Source: an uncultured Eubacteriales bacterium
GTDB taxonomy: Bacteria; Bacillota; Clostridia; Christensenellales; Aristaeellaceae
Length of the DNA stretch: 46,762 nt
NCBI GenBank assembly: GCA_902773895.1
Contig: CACYGB010000017.1
Span: forward strand, 1-46,762
Direction: 5' to 3'
Made by a program: the position numbers and the translations under genes. Shown in pieces: positions 35,411 through 43,700 of this stretch. The notes beneath the pieces are model-generated. The model was not told the origin of the DNA and ran no database searches. It was given only the letters and a program-made list of their open reading frames with translations. Position 1 is the stretch's first letter. Every line of letters begins with the position of its first letter.

Positions 35411-36556
35411 TTGCGCCGATTGATTGCTTTTTTTCTGACGCTGCTGATGATTTTTCCCGCTGCCGCGGAAGAATGGATCGTGGAAGAAACGGACGAGGAA
35501 GCCCTGCCGGACCGCCGGGCCCAGGCCGGGGTGCTGATCCGGGATATGACGCTGGAAGAAAAGGTGTGGCAGCTGCTGCTGGTTGCCCCCGAAGCGCTGA
35601 CCGGGGAAAAATATACCACCAAACTGGGCAAAACCAACGTATTCACCGGCAAGCCCGCCGGCGGCATCGTGATTTACGGGCAGAACATCGTATCCGAAGC
35701 CCAATTGAAAAAACTGACCGCCCAGCTGCAGTCCCAGATCAAGGCAGCCGGCGGCTATCCCCTGTTCCTGGCGGTGCACGAGGAAGGCGGCGCCTATTCC
35801 CGGGTAGCCAGCAAGCTGGGCTATCCGCAGGTGCAGAGCGCGCCGGAAGTCGGCTTCACCCGCATGTCGGTCAACGCCCGCACAGCAGGGGCGCAGATCG
35901 GCGCCTATTTGACGCCCTTTGGCATCAACCTGGATTTCGCGCCGGTGGGCGACGTGCAGTGCGCCGAGGACGGCTGGATCAACGGCCGGCTTTACGGCAG
36001 CGATCCCCAGCTGGTGTCCCAGATGGCGTTCCAGATGGCCGAGGGCCTGCGCAGCCAGGGCGTCATCCCCTGCTTTTCCCATTTCCCCGGCCAGGCCAGC
36101 ATCAACGGCAACTTGAATAACCGCGAAGTGGTGAACACCCGCACCCTGGACGACATGCGCGCCGGGGACTGGGCCACGTTCCGCCTGGCGGCCTCCAGCT
36201 TCGCGGAAATGATCATGGTGTCCCACGGCACCGCCAAGGCGGCCGGCGACGGCCTGCCTGCCAGCCTGTCCCCCACGGTGATCGGCACGTGGCTTCGCAA
36301 GGAGCTGGGCTATACGGGCGTGGTGATCACCGATTCCCTGCGCATGGGCGCCATCACCAGCCGCTTCAAATCCGGCAAGGCCGCCGTGATGGCCCTGCAG
36401 GCCGGGGCCGATTTGCTGCTGCTGCCCAGCGACGCCGACGCTGCCGTGGCCGCCATCCTGAAGGCCGTGGAGAGCGGCGAATTGACGGAAGCGCGCATCG
36501 ACCAGAGCGTCACCCGGGTGCTGGCCCTGAAAATCGAAAAGGGCATTATCCGATAA
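35411..36556 (+). CDS. Secreted glycoside hydrolase family 3-like protein
   Basis: 381 residues, starting with TTG at 35411; AAAGGAGG lies 8 nt upstream. A signal peptide (LIAFFLTLLMIFPAAA, then EEW) exports it. The body is a GH3 TIM barrel of the NagZ/beta-N-acetylhexosaminidase type: VWQLLLVAPEALTGEK, GGIVIYGQNI, LFLAVHEEGGAYSRV, INLDFAPVGDV and the nucleophile region VVITDSLRMGAIT. The NagZ motif KHFPGHG...D-S/T-H is altered to SHFPGQASINGNLN, losing the Lys, the second His and the acid/base loop His. It may act on peptidoglycan sugars in a changed way or only bind them. It is alone between the small-RNA array and a terminator. Confidence 0.87.
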   Translation: MRRLIAFFLTLLMIFPAAAEEWIVEETDEEALPDRRAQAGVLIRDMTLEEKVWQLLLVAPEALTGEKYTTKLGKTNVFTGKPAGGIVIYGQNIVSEAQLKKLTAQLQSQIKAAGGYPLFLAVHEEGGAYSRVASKLGYPQVQSAPEVGFTRMSVNARTAGAQIGAYLTPFGINLDFAPVGDVQCAEDGWINGRLYGSDPQLVSQMAFQMAEGLRSQGVIPCFSHFPGQASINGNLNNREVVNTRTLDDMRAGDWATFRLAASSFAEMIMVSHGTAKAAGDGLPASLSPTVIGTWLRKELGYTGVVITDSLRMGAITSRFKSGKAAVMALQAGADLLLLPSDADAAVAAILKAVESGELTEARIDQSVTRVLALKIEKGIIR

Positions 36557-36572
36557 TCTTCCGTCCATCAGA

Positions 36573-36603
36573 AAACCCCTTCGCGCACAGCACGAAGGGG
36601 TTT
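36573..36603. terminator. Bidirectional terminator
   Basis: Perfect 11-bp stem AAACCCCTTCG/CGAAGGGGTTT with T-rich flanks on both strands, between the convergent GH3 and acyl-CoA synthetase genes. Confidence 0.82.
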
Positions 36604-36618
36604 GATTTATGGGGGATT

Positions 36619-38895
36619 TTACAGCAGGTTCCGCTGGATCTTGCCGCTGGTGGTTTTGGGCAGCTCCTCCCGGAACACCACGATGCGGGGATACTTGTAG
36701 GGCGCGGTGCGCTGCTTGACGTAGCTTTGGATTTCCTTTTTCAGCTCCTCCGTGCCTTCCTTGCCTTTTACCAGCACGATGCTGGCCTTCACCACCTGGC
36801 CGCGGATGGGATCGGGGGCAGCGGAAACGCCGCACTCCAGCACATAGGGCAATTCCATGATGACGGACTCGATTTCAAAGGGCCCGATGCGGTAGCCGGA
36901 GGACTTGATCAGATCGTCCACCCGGCCCACATACCAGTAGTAGCCGTCCTCATCCCGCCAGGCGGTGTCGCCGGTATGGTACAGGCCGTCGTGCCAGTTG
37001 CCGTTCACGTTGCGGTCGTCGCTGCCGTAGTAGCCGGTCAGCAATCCGCACTGGGGGCCGTGATCGGTGCGGATGACGATTTCGCCCACTTCGCCCACCG
37101 GCACCGGATTGCCGCTGGGGTCCACCAGGTCCACGTCGTACAGCGGCACAGGCTTGCCCATGGAGCCGGGCTTGGGCACCATGCCGGTCAGGTTGCCGAT
37201 AATGATGGCTGTTTCGCTCTGGCCAAAGCCTTCCATGATGGACAGGCCCGTGGCCTCCTTGAATTTCTGGAACACTTCGGGGTTCAGCGCTTCGCCGGCG
37301 ATGGACGCGTGCACGATGGAGGACAGGTCGTACTTGCTCAGATCCTCCTTGATCAGCATGCGGTACATGGTGGGCGGCGCGCAGAAGGTCTTGATGTCGT
37401 ACTGCTTGAACAGCGGCAGGATGTCGTCGGCATGGAAGCGGTCGAAATCATACACGAAGATGGCCGCCTCGCACAGCCACTGGCCGAAAATCTTGCCCCA
37501 GCAGGCCTTGGCCCAGCCGGTGTCCGAAATGGTCAGGTGCAGCTTTCCGGGAATCACGTTATGCCAGTATTTTGCGGTGATGTAATGCCCCAGGGGATAT
37601 TTGAAGCTGTGGCACACCAGCTTGGGATAGCCGGTGGTGCCGGAGGTGAAGAACATCAGCATGGGGTCGTCGCCGCCGGGCGCGTCCTCCGGCTTTTCAA
37701 ACCGGGAGGAGAACACGGCGTATTCGCTGTCAAAATCGTGCCAGCCTTCCCTTGTCCCGCCGCAGTACACCAGGCGCTTCACCCCGGGGCACTCCGGCAG
37801 CGCCTTTTCGATTTCCGACGCCGCCTGGCCGTGGCTGGTGCAGATGACGCCGCTGACCTCGCCGGTCTGGAAGCGGTAAATGTAATCCTTGCACAGCAAT
37901 TGATCGGTGCCGGGGATCACCACCACGCCCAGCTTTTCCATGGCCAGCATGGTGATCCAGAAATGATACTGCCGCCGGAGCACCAGCATCACCCGGTCGC
38001 CCCGTTTGAAGCCCAGGGAACGGTAGTAATTGGCCGCCCGGTTGCTCATTTTGCGCAGATCCTCGAAGGTGAACCGCCGCTCCTGCTTGTGAATGTCCAG
38101 ATGCAGCAGCGCCATCTGATCGGGCTTTTCCCGGGCCAGCTGGTCGATGATGTCGAAAGCGAAATTGAAGCGGTCGATGTCGTGGTAATGAATGGCCGTG
38201 GGCGTACCGCGCTCGTTCACCTGGGTGTCCAGGTAACGGTTGGCGATGGTGACGGCGTGCTCCGGCGCGGCGACGGCGGATTCGTGGATATGGGGATCGT
38301 ACTCCGTTTCCTCGCCGGGAATGACCACCGCCAGGAACACGCAGTCCTGCCCCTCGGCGGCGATGAGGCCGTGGGGTGTGGAGGAATCAAAGAAAATGGA
38401 ATCGCCGGGCCGCAGCGTTTCCGTATGCTCGCCGATCTGGGCCCGCAGCACGCCGGACAGGATGTAGTCAAACTCCTGGCCCGGATGGCTCACCGTTTCG
38501 ATGGGCGCGGCCTGCAGCTCCGGATCGTAGGAATACCGGGTCAGGTACGGCTCCACGATGCGCTTGCGGAACAGGGGTGCCAGGTTGCGCATCTCGATGC
38601 CCTTGATGTCGGTAATGATTTCCCCTTCGCCGTGGCGGGTGACGGTGTAATTGGACAGGCGGGGGCTGGTGCCCTCGATCAGGTCCACAATGTCCACGCC
38701 GAAGGCAATGGCGCATTTGTGCACAAAGGAGAAGGGCATTTCCGCGCTTCCCGCTTCATACCGGGCGCAGTCGGCTTCGCTGAAGCCCGTCATGCGGGCC
38801 AGATCGGCGGTGGAAAAGCCGGAAATTTCCTTCAGTTCCCGGATACGGGCAGCCACGTCCCGCAGCATTTCAGGGGCCTGGACAGGGGTCGGCAT
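36619..38895 (-). CDS. XRE-cupin-acyl-CoA synthetase fusion protein
   Basis: About 758 residues. An N-terminal XRE helix-turn-helix (about 10-65, STADLARMTGFSEADCARYE) precedes a cupin domain (about 110-205, PGQEFDYILSGVL and LRPGDSIFFDSSTPHGLI). A complete AMP-forming acyl-CoA synthetase follows (about 230-758): MFFTSGTTGYPKLVCHS, IMEGFGQSETAII, YHTGDTAW, VGRVDDLIKSSGYRIGP and the catalytic lysine in LPKTTSGKIQRNLL. The enzyme would turn a carboxylic acid, ATP and CoA into acyl-CoA. The XRE-cupin part suggests small-molecule sensing and perhaps DNA binding on the same chain. AAAGGAGG lies 9 nt before ATG 38895. A T-box leader controls it, and a 2-oxoacid oxidoreductase operon runs divergently. 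Confidence 0.92.
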   Translation of the reverse strand: MPTPVQAPEMLRDVAARIRELKEISGFSTADLARMTGFSEADCARYEAGSAEMPFSFVHKCAIAFGVDIVDLIEGTSPRLSNYTVTRHGEGEIITDIKGIEMRNLAPLFRKRIVEPYLTRYSYDPELQAAPIETVSHPGQEFDYILSGVLRAQIGEHTETLRPGDSIFFDSSTPHGLIAAEGQDCVFLAVVIPGEETEYDPHIHESAVAAPEHAVTIANRYLDTQVNERGTPTAIHYHDIDRFNFAFDIIDQLAREKPDQMALLHLDIHKQERRFTFEDLRKMSNRAANYYRSLGFKRGDRVMLVLRRQYHFWITMLAMEKLGVVVIPGTDQLLCKDYIYRFQTGEVSGVICTSHGQAASEIEKALPECPGVKRLVYCGGTREGWHDFDSEYAVFSSRFEKPEDAPGGDDPMLMFFTSGTTGYPKLVCHSFKYPLGHYITAKYWHNVIPGKLHLTISDTGWAKACWGKIFGQWLCEAAIFVYDFDRFHADDILPLFKQYDIKTFCAPPTMYRMLIKEDLSKYDLSSIVHASIAGEALNPEVFQKFKEATGLSIMEGFGQSETAIIIGNLTGMVPKPGSMGKPVPLYDVDLVDPSGNPVPVGEVGEIVIRTDHGPQCGLLTGYYGSDDRNVNGNWHDGLYHTGDTAWRDEDGYYWYVGRVDDLIKSSGYRIGPFEIESVIMELPYVLECGVSAAPDPIRGQVVKASIVLVKGKEGTEELKKEIQSYVKQRTAPYKYPRIVVFREELPKTTSGKIQRNLL

Positions 38896-38924
38896 AGGGG
38901 ACAACCTCCTTTGGTGAGACGAAC

Positions 38925-39196
38925 AAAAAGCCCGCCTCAAAGCTTTTTCTTTGAGACGGGCTGCGTTATCAGCTCGCGGTACCACTCAAATTGTGCGATT
39001 GCTCGCACCACTCTTCAGGCTCTTCAACAAGCCCTCCGCCCTGACGCGGCGGTCATCGGGAACCCTTACTGCGCTTTTCGGGGCACCGGCTCAGGAGCCA
39101 CAGCCGTGATCCGCATCCACGCCGGCTTTCAGCCGCCGCCGGCTCTCTTTGGAGGACCCGGATCCGCCTTCTCCTTCATTGCCTTTCTATGGAATT
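38925..39196 (-). promoter_or_regulatory. T-box riboswitch leader
   Basis: On the minus strand the transcript starts near 39196. The 5' part shows the AGAGAG...GGCTGAAAGCC arrangement of a Stem I tip. The T-box proper reads GAGTGGTACCGCGAGC (38971-38986). It is followed by a terminator with 14-bp arms (38929-38942 and 38949-38962) and five T. Uncharged tRNA should favour the antiterminator and expression of the synthetase fusion. From a hand fold (GATCCG/CGGATC and AGGAG/CTCCT helices) the specifier loop reads ACGGCTGTGG. GTG (Val) fits the usual position; an ATC (Ile) followed by A lies just before it. The specifier is therefore not settled. Confidence 0.9.
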
Positions 39197-39202
39197 GCAA
39201 AT

Positions 39203-39231
39203 AGTTTATCAGATGAAGCGGCGCTTGTCAA
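39203..39231 (-). promoter_or_regulatory. T-box leader promoter
   Basis: On the minus strand TTGACA-N17-TAAACT with TGa before the -10. Confidence 0.8.
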
Positions 39232-39286
39232 CGCCGGAAAAGCAAAAAAATCCTTCCTTATACAAAAAGAATACATTCCTTCAATA

Positions 39287-39315
39287 TTGACATTTATCCT
39301 ATGACGCGGGATAAT
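39287..39315 (+). promoter_or_regulatory. Promoter of the ATPase-oxidoreductase operon
   Basis: TTGACA-N17-GATAAT, about 38 nt before ATG 39353. It is divergent from the T-box promoter, with about 55 nt between the two -35 boxes. Confidence 0.7.
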
Positions 39316-39352
39316 GAAATGACCATTTCCCCGGGAAGAAAGGAGGCGGGCC

Positions 39353-40039
39353 ATGCGGCGTGTGATCGTGATCGCCGGCCACTACGGCAGCGGAAAAACG
39401 GAGCTGGCCGTCAGCCTGGCCATGCGCCTTTCCGCCCAGCAGGATCTGGAATATCCCCGCCTGGCGGTGGTGGATCTGGACATTGCCAACCCCTACTTCC
39501 GGTCCCGGGAAAGGATGCAGCTGCTGCGGGAGCACGGCGTTTCCATGTATGCCGACGTATTCCAGTCCACCGGCACCACGGCGGAGCTGCCGGCGCTGAC
39601 GGCGGCGCTGCGCGCTCCCCTGGAGGACGAGGGCTGCCGCACCATCATCGACCTGGGCGGCAACGACGCCGGGGCCCGGGTGCTGCGCCAGTTCCGCAAA
39701 TATTTTGAAGGCGACGCCCATGAACTGTGGGCCGTGGTGAATTTCCGGCGGTATGAAACGCTGACCGTGGAAAAAGCCCGGGAGCATGTGGAAGCCATCG
39801 CCGCCGAATTGCAGCTGCCGGTGAACGGCCTGGTAAACAACACCCACCTGCTGCGGGAAACCACGCCGGACATCTTGCGGGAAGGCCAAGCACTGGCGGA
39901 GCAGCTGTCCGCGGACATGGACATCCCGCTGCTGTACACCTGTTATCCCGCGGGGATCATCCGTCCGGAGGACATCCCGGATCTTCCCCGCCTGATGCCC
40001 CTGGGCCTGTATATGCGGCCCGCTTACCTGGATAAGTAG
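39353..40039 (+). CDS. P-loop ATPase (MinD/CobQ-like) linked to the oxidoreductase operon
   Basis: 228 residues. Walker A is VIVIAGHYGSGKTELAV near the N-terminus, LAVVDLDIANPYF follows (SIMIBI-type A' region), and the Walker B-like TIIDLGGNDAGARVL comes after. NGLVNNTHLL resembles the guanine/adenine-binding NKxD-type region. It belongs to the MinD/CobQ/ArsA superfamily; its exact job is unknown. AAAGGAGG lies just before the ATG. It leads the operon and is followed at 31 nt by the ferredoxin subunit, so a role in assembly or metal-cluster loading of the oxidoreductase is an inference. Confidence 0.82.
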   Translation: MRRVIVIAGHYGSGKTELAVSLAMRLSAQQDLEYPRLAVVDLDIANPYFRSRERMQLLREHGVSMYADVFQSTGTTAELPALTAALRAPLEDEGCRTIIDLGGNDAGARVLRQFRKYFEGDAHELWAVVNFRRYETLTVEKAREHVEAIAAELQLPVNGLVNNTHLLRETTPDILREGQALAEQLSADMDIPLLYTCYPAGIIRPEDIPDLPRLMPLGLYMRPAYLDK

Positions 40040-40070
40040 GAGAAGAGACGAAAAAAGGAAGGTGAATTGG

Positions 40071-40298
40071 ATGCGGGCTTTCAAGCTTGTTTTCCATCCG
40101 GAAAAATGCAAAGGCTGCGAGCTGTGCCGTTCCGTCTGCCCCAAGCAGGTCATCGGCATGAGCAAGCAGGTCAACGCCAAGGGCTATCATCCTGCCTGCG
40201 CCGAAAAGGAAGAAGCGTGCATCGGCTGCCAGAGCTGCGCACTGATGTGCCCTGACGGCGCCATTGAAATTTATCAGAAAGAGGAGGGCGACCAATGA
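40071..40298 (+). CDS. Ferredoxin subunit of 2-oxoacid:ferredoxin oxidoreductase
   Basis: 75 residues with two 4Fe-4S motifs, CKGCELCRSVCP and CIGCQSCALMCP, as in the delta (KorD/VorD-type) subunit that carries electrons from the thiamine-enzyme core to ferredoxin. GGAAGG is 8 nt before ATG 40071; a GTG three codons earlier (40062) is possible but overlaps the ribosome site. Its stop overlaps the alpha-subunit start by 4 nt. Confidence 0.92.
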   Translation: MRAFKLVFHPEKCKGCELCRSVCPKQVIGMSKQVNAKGYHPACAEKEEACIGCQSCALMCPDGAIEIYQKEEGDQ

Positions 40299-41389
40299 CC
40301 ACCGATAAAGTGCTCATGAAGGGCAACGAGGCCTTTGCCGAGGCCGCCATCCGCGGCGGCGCGCGCCTGTATTTCGGCTATCCCATCACGCCCCAGAGCG
40401 AAGTGCCCGAATATATGAGCCGGGAGCTGCCCAAGCACGGCGGCACCTTCATCCAGGCCGAAAGCGAACTGGGCGCCATCAACATGGCCTACGGCGCCGG
40501 CGCCGCAGGCGGCAGCGTGTTCATTTCCTCCTCCTCCCCCGGCATCGCCCTGATGCAGGAAGGCATGAGCTTCCTGTGCTCCGCCGAAGTGCCCCTGCTG
40601 GCGCTGAACGTCAGCCGTGGCGGCCCCGGCATCGGCGGCATCCAGCCCGGCCAGGCGGACTATTACCAGGTCACCCGGGGCGGCGGCAACGGCGACTACC
40701 GCATTCCCGTGTTCGCCCCATCCTCCATTCAGGAAGCCGTCGACCTGCTCTACGAGGGCACCGAGCTGGCCCAGACCTGGCGCAACCCCATTATGGTGCT
40801 GGCCGACGGCATGATCGGCCAGATGATGGAGCCCGTGCGCCTGCCGGATTTCAAGCCGGTTTACGCGCCCCATGAAATCGCGGCCCACCGGGATTGGGCC
40901 TGCACCGGCTTTAACGACCGGGGCGGCGATGAGAACCGCCGGGTGGTAAAATCCCTGCGCATGCAGCCCGAAAAGCTGGAAGAGCACGTGGAAAAGCTGT
41001 TCGTCAAATACGCCCGGGCCGAAAAAGAGCTGGTCCGGTATGAAAGCGAAAACCTCAAAGGCGCAGAAGTTGTCTTCGTGGCCTTCGGCACCACCGCCCG
41101 CATCTGCCGGGAAGCCTGCGAGATCCTGGCTGCCGACGGCATCAAGGCCGGCCTGATCCGGCCCATCAGCCTGTGGCCCTTCCCCAACAAGGCCTTTGAT
41201 GAAATCGACTACGGCACAACAAAGGCCGTCATTTCCGCCGAATTGTCCATGGGCCAGATGATCACCGACGTGCAGCTGGCCCTGAACGGCCGCCTGCCCG
41301 TAGCGCTGGCCCACCGCACCGGCGGCATGGTGCCCACGTCGCCCGAAGTGGCGGCGCGCGCAAAGGCCGTATTGGAGGGATTGAAATGA
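40295..41389 (+). CDS. vorB: 2-oxoacid:ferredoxin oxidoreductase alpha subunit (VorB-like)
   Basis: 364 residues. The conserved YFGYPITPQSEVPEYM, QAESELGAINMAYGAGAAG and SSSPGIALMQEGMSFL mark the pyrimidine-binding alpha subunit. Together with the beta and gamma chains it converts a 2-oxoacid and CoA to acyl-CoA, CO2 and reduced ferredoxin, reversibly. The closest named type from memory is the 3-methyl-2-oxobutanoate (VorB) group; a 2-oxoglutarate (KorA) role cannot be excluded, since delta-alpha-beta-gamma order occurs in both. The nearby T-box with a possible branched-chain specifier favours branched-chain substrates. It overlaps both neighbours by 4 nt. Confidence 0.9.
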   Translation: MTTDKVLMKGNEAFAEAAIRGGARLYFGYPITPQSEVPEYMSRELPKHGGTFIQAESELGAINMAYGAGAAGGSVFISSSSPGIALMQEGMSFLCSAEVPLLALNVSRGGPGIGGIQPGQADYYQVTRGGGNGDYRIPVFAPSSIQEAVDLLYEGTELAQTWRNPIMVLADGMIGQMMEPVRLPDFKPVYAPHEIAAHRDWACTGFNDRGGDENRRVVKSLRMQPEKLEEHVEKLFVKYARAEKELVRYESENLKGAEVVFVAFGTTARICREACEILAADGIKAGLIRPISLWPFPNKAFDEIDYGTTKAVISAELSMGQMITDVQLALNGRLPVALAHRTGGMVPTSPEVAARAKAVLEGLK

Positions 41390-42138
41390 AGCCGATTTTT
41401 GAATACACCAAGGGCATGACCGATATGCCCACCCATTACTGCCCCGGCTGCACCCACGGCATCGCCCACCGCGTCATCATGGAAGTGCTGGACGAAATGG
41501 GCCAGTTGGGCAACACCATCGGCGTGGCCCCCATCGGCTGCTCCGTCATGGCGCACCAGTACATGAACGTGGATATGTGCGAAGCGGCCCACGGCCGCGC
41601 CCCCGCGGTGGCCAGCGGCATCCGCCGGGTGCACCCCGACAAGATCGTGTTCACCTACCAGGGCGACGGCGACCTGGCCTCCATCGGCACGGCGGAAATC
41701 GTCCACGCCGCCGTCCGGGGCGAGAAATTCACCACCTTCTTCATCAACAACGGCATTTACGGCATGACCGGCGGCCAGATGGCCCCCACCACGCTGATCG
41801 GCCAGAAAAGCACCACCTGCCAGGACGGCCGCAGCAAGGAACTGAACGGCATGCCCGTGAAAATGAGCGAAATGCTGGCCACCATCGACGGCGCCGTGTA
41901 TGTGGAGCGCGTGGCGCTGGACAGCCCGGCCCACATCCGCCAGGCCAAGAAGGCCGTTCGCCGCGCCTTTGAAATCCAGCAAAAGGGCCTGGGCTTCACG
42001 CTGATCGAATTCCTGTCCACCTGCCCCACCAACTGGGGCCTGACCCCCGTGAAGGCCCTGGATTGGGTGCGGGATCAGGTGATGCCCTATTATCCCCTGG
42101 GCGTCATGAAAGAGCCGAAGGAGGCGGAGCAGGCATGA
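41386..42138 (+). CDS. 2-oxoacid:ferredoxin oxidoreductase beta subunit (thiamine-PP binding)
   Basis: 250 residues. THYCPGCTHGIAHRV, APIGCSVMAHQYM, and the thiamine-diphosphate motif TYQGDGDLASIGTAEIVHAA leading to FFINNGIYGMTGGQM are characteristic of the beta subunit. CPGC and later cysteines probably bind an extra cluster. It overlaps the alpha stop and the gamma start by 4 nt each, so the subunits are made in step. Confidence 0.93.
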   Translation: MKPIFEYTKGMTDMPTHYCPGCTHGIAHRVIMEVLDEMGQLGNTIGVAPIGCSVMAHQYMNVDMCEAAHGRAPAVASGIRRVHPDKIVFTYQGDGDLASIGTAEIVHAAVRGEKFTTFFINNGIYGMTGGQMAPTTLIGQKSTTCQDGRSKELNGMPVKMSEMLATIDGAVYVERVALDSPAHIRQAKKAVRRAFEIQQKGLGFTLIEFLSTCPTNWGLTPVKALDWVRDQVMPYYPLGVMKEPKEAEQA

Positions 42139-42659
42139 GTACCTACAAAATGTTTTTCGCCGGTTCCGGCGGCCAGGGCGTGCTGCTGATGGGCCAGATG
42201 ATCACCTACGCCGCCATGCTGGAAGGCAAGGAAGCCACCTTCCTGCCCTCCTACGGCCCCGAAATGCGCGGCGGCACCGCCAACTGCACCGTGGTGGTGT
42301 CCGACAAGCCCGTATCCTGCCCGCTGATTTACGAAGCCGACATCGCCGTGGTGATGAACCTGCCCTCCATGGACAAGTTTGAGCCCATGGTCAAGCCCGG
42401 CGGGTACCTGTTCTACAACGAATCCATCATCGACCGCAAGCCCAGCCGCAGCGACATCACCGCCGTGGCGGTGGATCTGGCCGCCCGCAGCGCCGCCCTG
42501 GGCAACGACAAGGTGGCCAACATGGTGATGCTGGGCGAAGTGGTGCGGGGCACCGGCGTGGTGCAGGTGGAAACCATTTTCAAGGTGTTTGAAAAGGTGT
42601 TCACCGGCCGCAAAGCCGCCCTGATCCCGCTGAACCGCCAGGCTTTCCTGGGCGAGTAA
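42135..42659 (+). CDS. 2-oxoacid:ferredoxin oxidoreductase gamma subunit
   Basis: 174 residues of the POR gamma fold: FFAGSGGQGVLLMGQMITYA, TFLPSYGPEMRGGTANCTVV and IAVVMNLPSMDKFEPMVKPG. This chain forms part of the CoA-binding and interface region. The start at 42135 overlaps the beta stop as ATGA; the longer frame from 42063 lies within beta and is a shadow. A terminator follows within 12 nt, ending the operon. Confidence 0.93.
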   Translation: MSTYKMFFAGSGGQGVLLMGQMITYAAMLEGKEATFLPSYGPEMRGGTANCTVVVSDKPVSCPLIYEADIAVVMNLPSMDKFEPMVKPGGYLFYNESIIDRKPSRSDITAVAVDLAARSAALGNDKVANMVMLGEVVRGTGVVQVETIFKVFEKVFTGRKAALIPLNRQAFLGE

Positions 42660-42670
42660 AACCCGGATCA

Positions 42671-42700
42671 AAAACCGTTCTTGCAAAAGAACGGTTTTTT
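42671..42700 (+). terminator. Operon terminator
   Basis: 12-bp stem AAAACCGTTCTT/AAGAACGGTTTT with a GCAA loop and a run of six T. Confidence 0.9.
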
Positions 42701-42756
42701 CAACGCCGCCCGCCGGCATTCCGTTTCCCATCCGATTTCTGCAAAGGGGATCCGCC

Positions 42757-43581
42757 ATGAAAACCAGGCAGTGGAAAGAAAAAGTCTTTGACATCGTCAG
42801 CAAGGACGACGGCGACAACAAGGCCAGCCGAATCTTTGACTTGCTGATCATGACGCTGATCGTGCTCAGCATCGTCTCCATCGTGCTGGAATCCTTCGAT
42901 GACCTGAACACGCGGTACCGCACGGTTTTTTCCGTTTTTGAAACCTTCACGGTGATCGTGTTCACGGTGGAATACATCCTGCGGATCTGGACGGCTGATC
43001 TCCTGTATCCCGGGCAGCGGCATCCCCGGCTGAAATACATCACCTCCTTCCTGGCGGTGATCGACCTGCTGGCCATTCTGCCGTTTTACCTGCCGTTCAT
43101 CGCGGCGGACATGCGGTTTTTGCGCATGGTGCGGCTGTTCCGGCTGTTCCGGCTGCTGCGGGTGTTCAAGTTCGGCCGGTACCTGGAGGCGCTGCAAACC
43201 GTGGTGCAGGTGATCCGCTCCTCCGCCAGCCGGCTGATCATTTCCGTGATCCTGTGCTTTTTCGTCATGCTTTTTTCCGCCATCATCATGTACACGGTAG
43301 AAAATCCGGTGCAGCCGGAGCAGTTTCCCAACGTGATCGCGTCCCTGTGGTGGGCCATCTGCACGCTGACCACGGTGGGTTACGGCGACGTCTATCCCGT
43401 CACGGCCATCGGCCGGTTTTTCGCGGCGGTGATCAGCCTGGTGGGCATCGGCGTCATCGCCATTCCCACCGGCATCATTGCCGCCGGGTTCACCTCGGCC
43501 ATTAACCGTGATTCCGACGGGGATGAGAACGATTCAAAACCGTTCTGTCCCTATTGTGGGCACAGAATCAGGAACGATTGA
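42757..43581 (+). CDS. Voltage-gated-type potassium channel with C-terminal zinc ribbon
   Basis: 274 residues. Six membrane helices include an S4-like segment with regularly spaced arginines (MRFLRMVRLFRLFRLLRVFK). The pore has the selectivity filter TTVGYGDVYP. The cytoplasmic end has an unusual short zinc-ribbon-like motif, FCPYCGHRI, at the last residues. K+ flux across the membrane is expected, and the tail may bind a metal or partner. AAAGGGG lies before the ATG. It stands alone between two terminators. Confidence 0.92.
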   Translation: MKTRQWKEKVFDIVSKDDGDNKASRIFDLLIMTLIVLSIVSIVLESFDDLNTRYRTVFSVFETFTVIVFTVEYILRIWTADLLYPGQRHPRLKYITSFLAVIDLLAILPFYLPFIAADMRFLRMVRLFRLFRLLRVFKFGRYLEALQTVVQVIRSSASRLIISVILCFFVMLFSAIIMYTVENPVQPEQFPNVIASLWWAICTLTTVGYGDVYPVTAIGRFFAAVISLVGIGVIAIPTGIIAAGFTSAINRDSDGDENDSKPFCPYCGHRIRND

Positions 43582-43663
43582 CCGATCGGTGGGGATTCTT
43601 CATCCGATTTCTTGCTTTAGTTTTCAGATTTGTGGCGATTCATTCCCATTTTGGCTTTTGCGC

Positions 43664-43700
43664 AAAAAAGGGCCCGGCAGGATGCCTGCCGGGCTTTTTT
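43664..43700. terminator. Bidirectional terminator
   Basis: Perfect 10-bp stem GCCCGGCAGG/CCTGCCGGGC with a 3-nt loop, with runs of six A before and six T after, so it can end transcripts from both sides. It lies between the K+ channel and the secreted-protein gene. Confidence 0.9.

Noticed and set aside
36289-39204. 971-codon plus frame
   Set aside because: Antisense to the synthetase fusion and across the T-box leader; no start signal.
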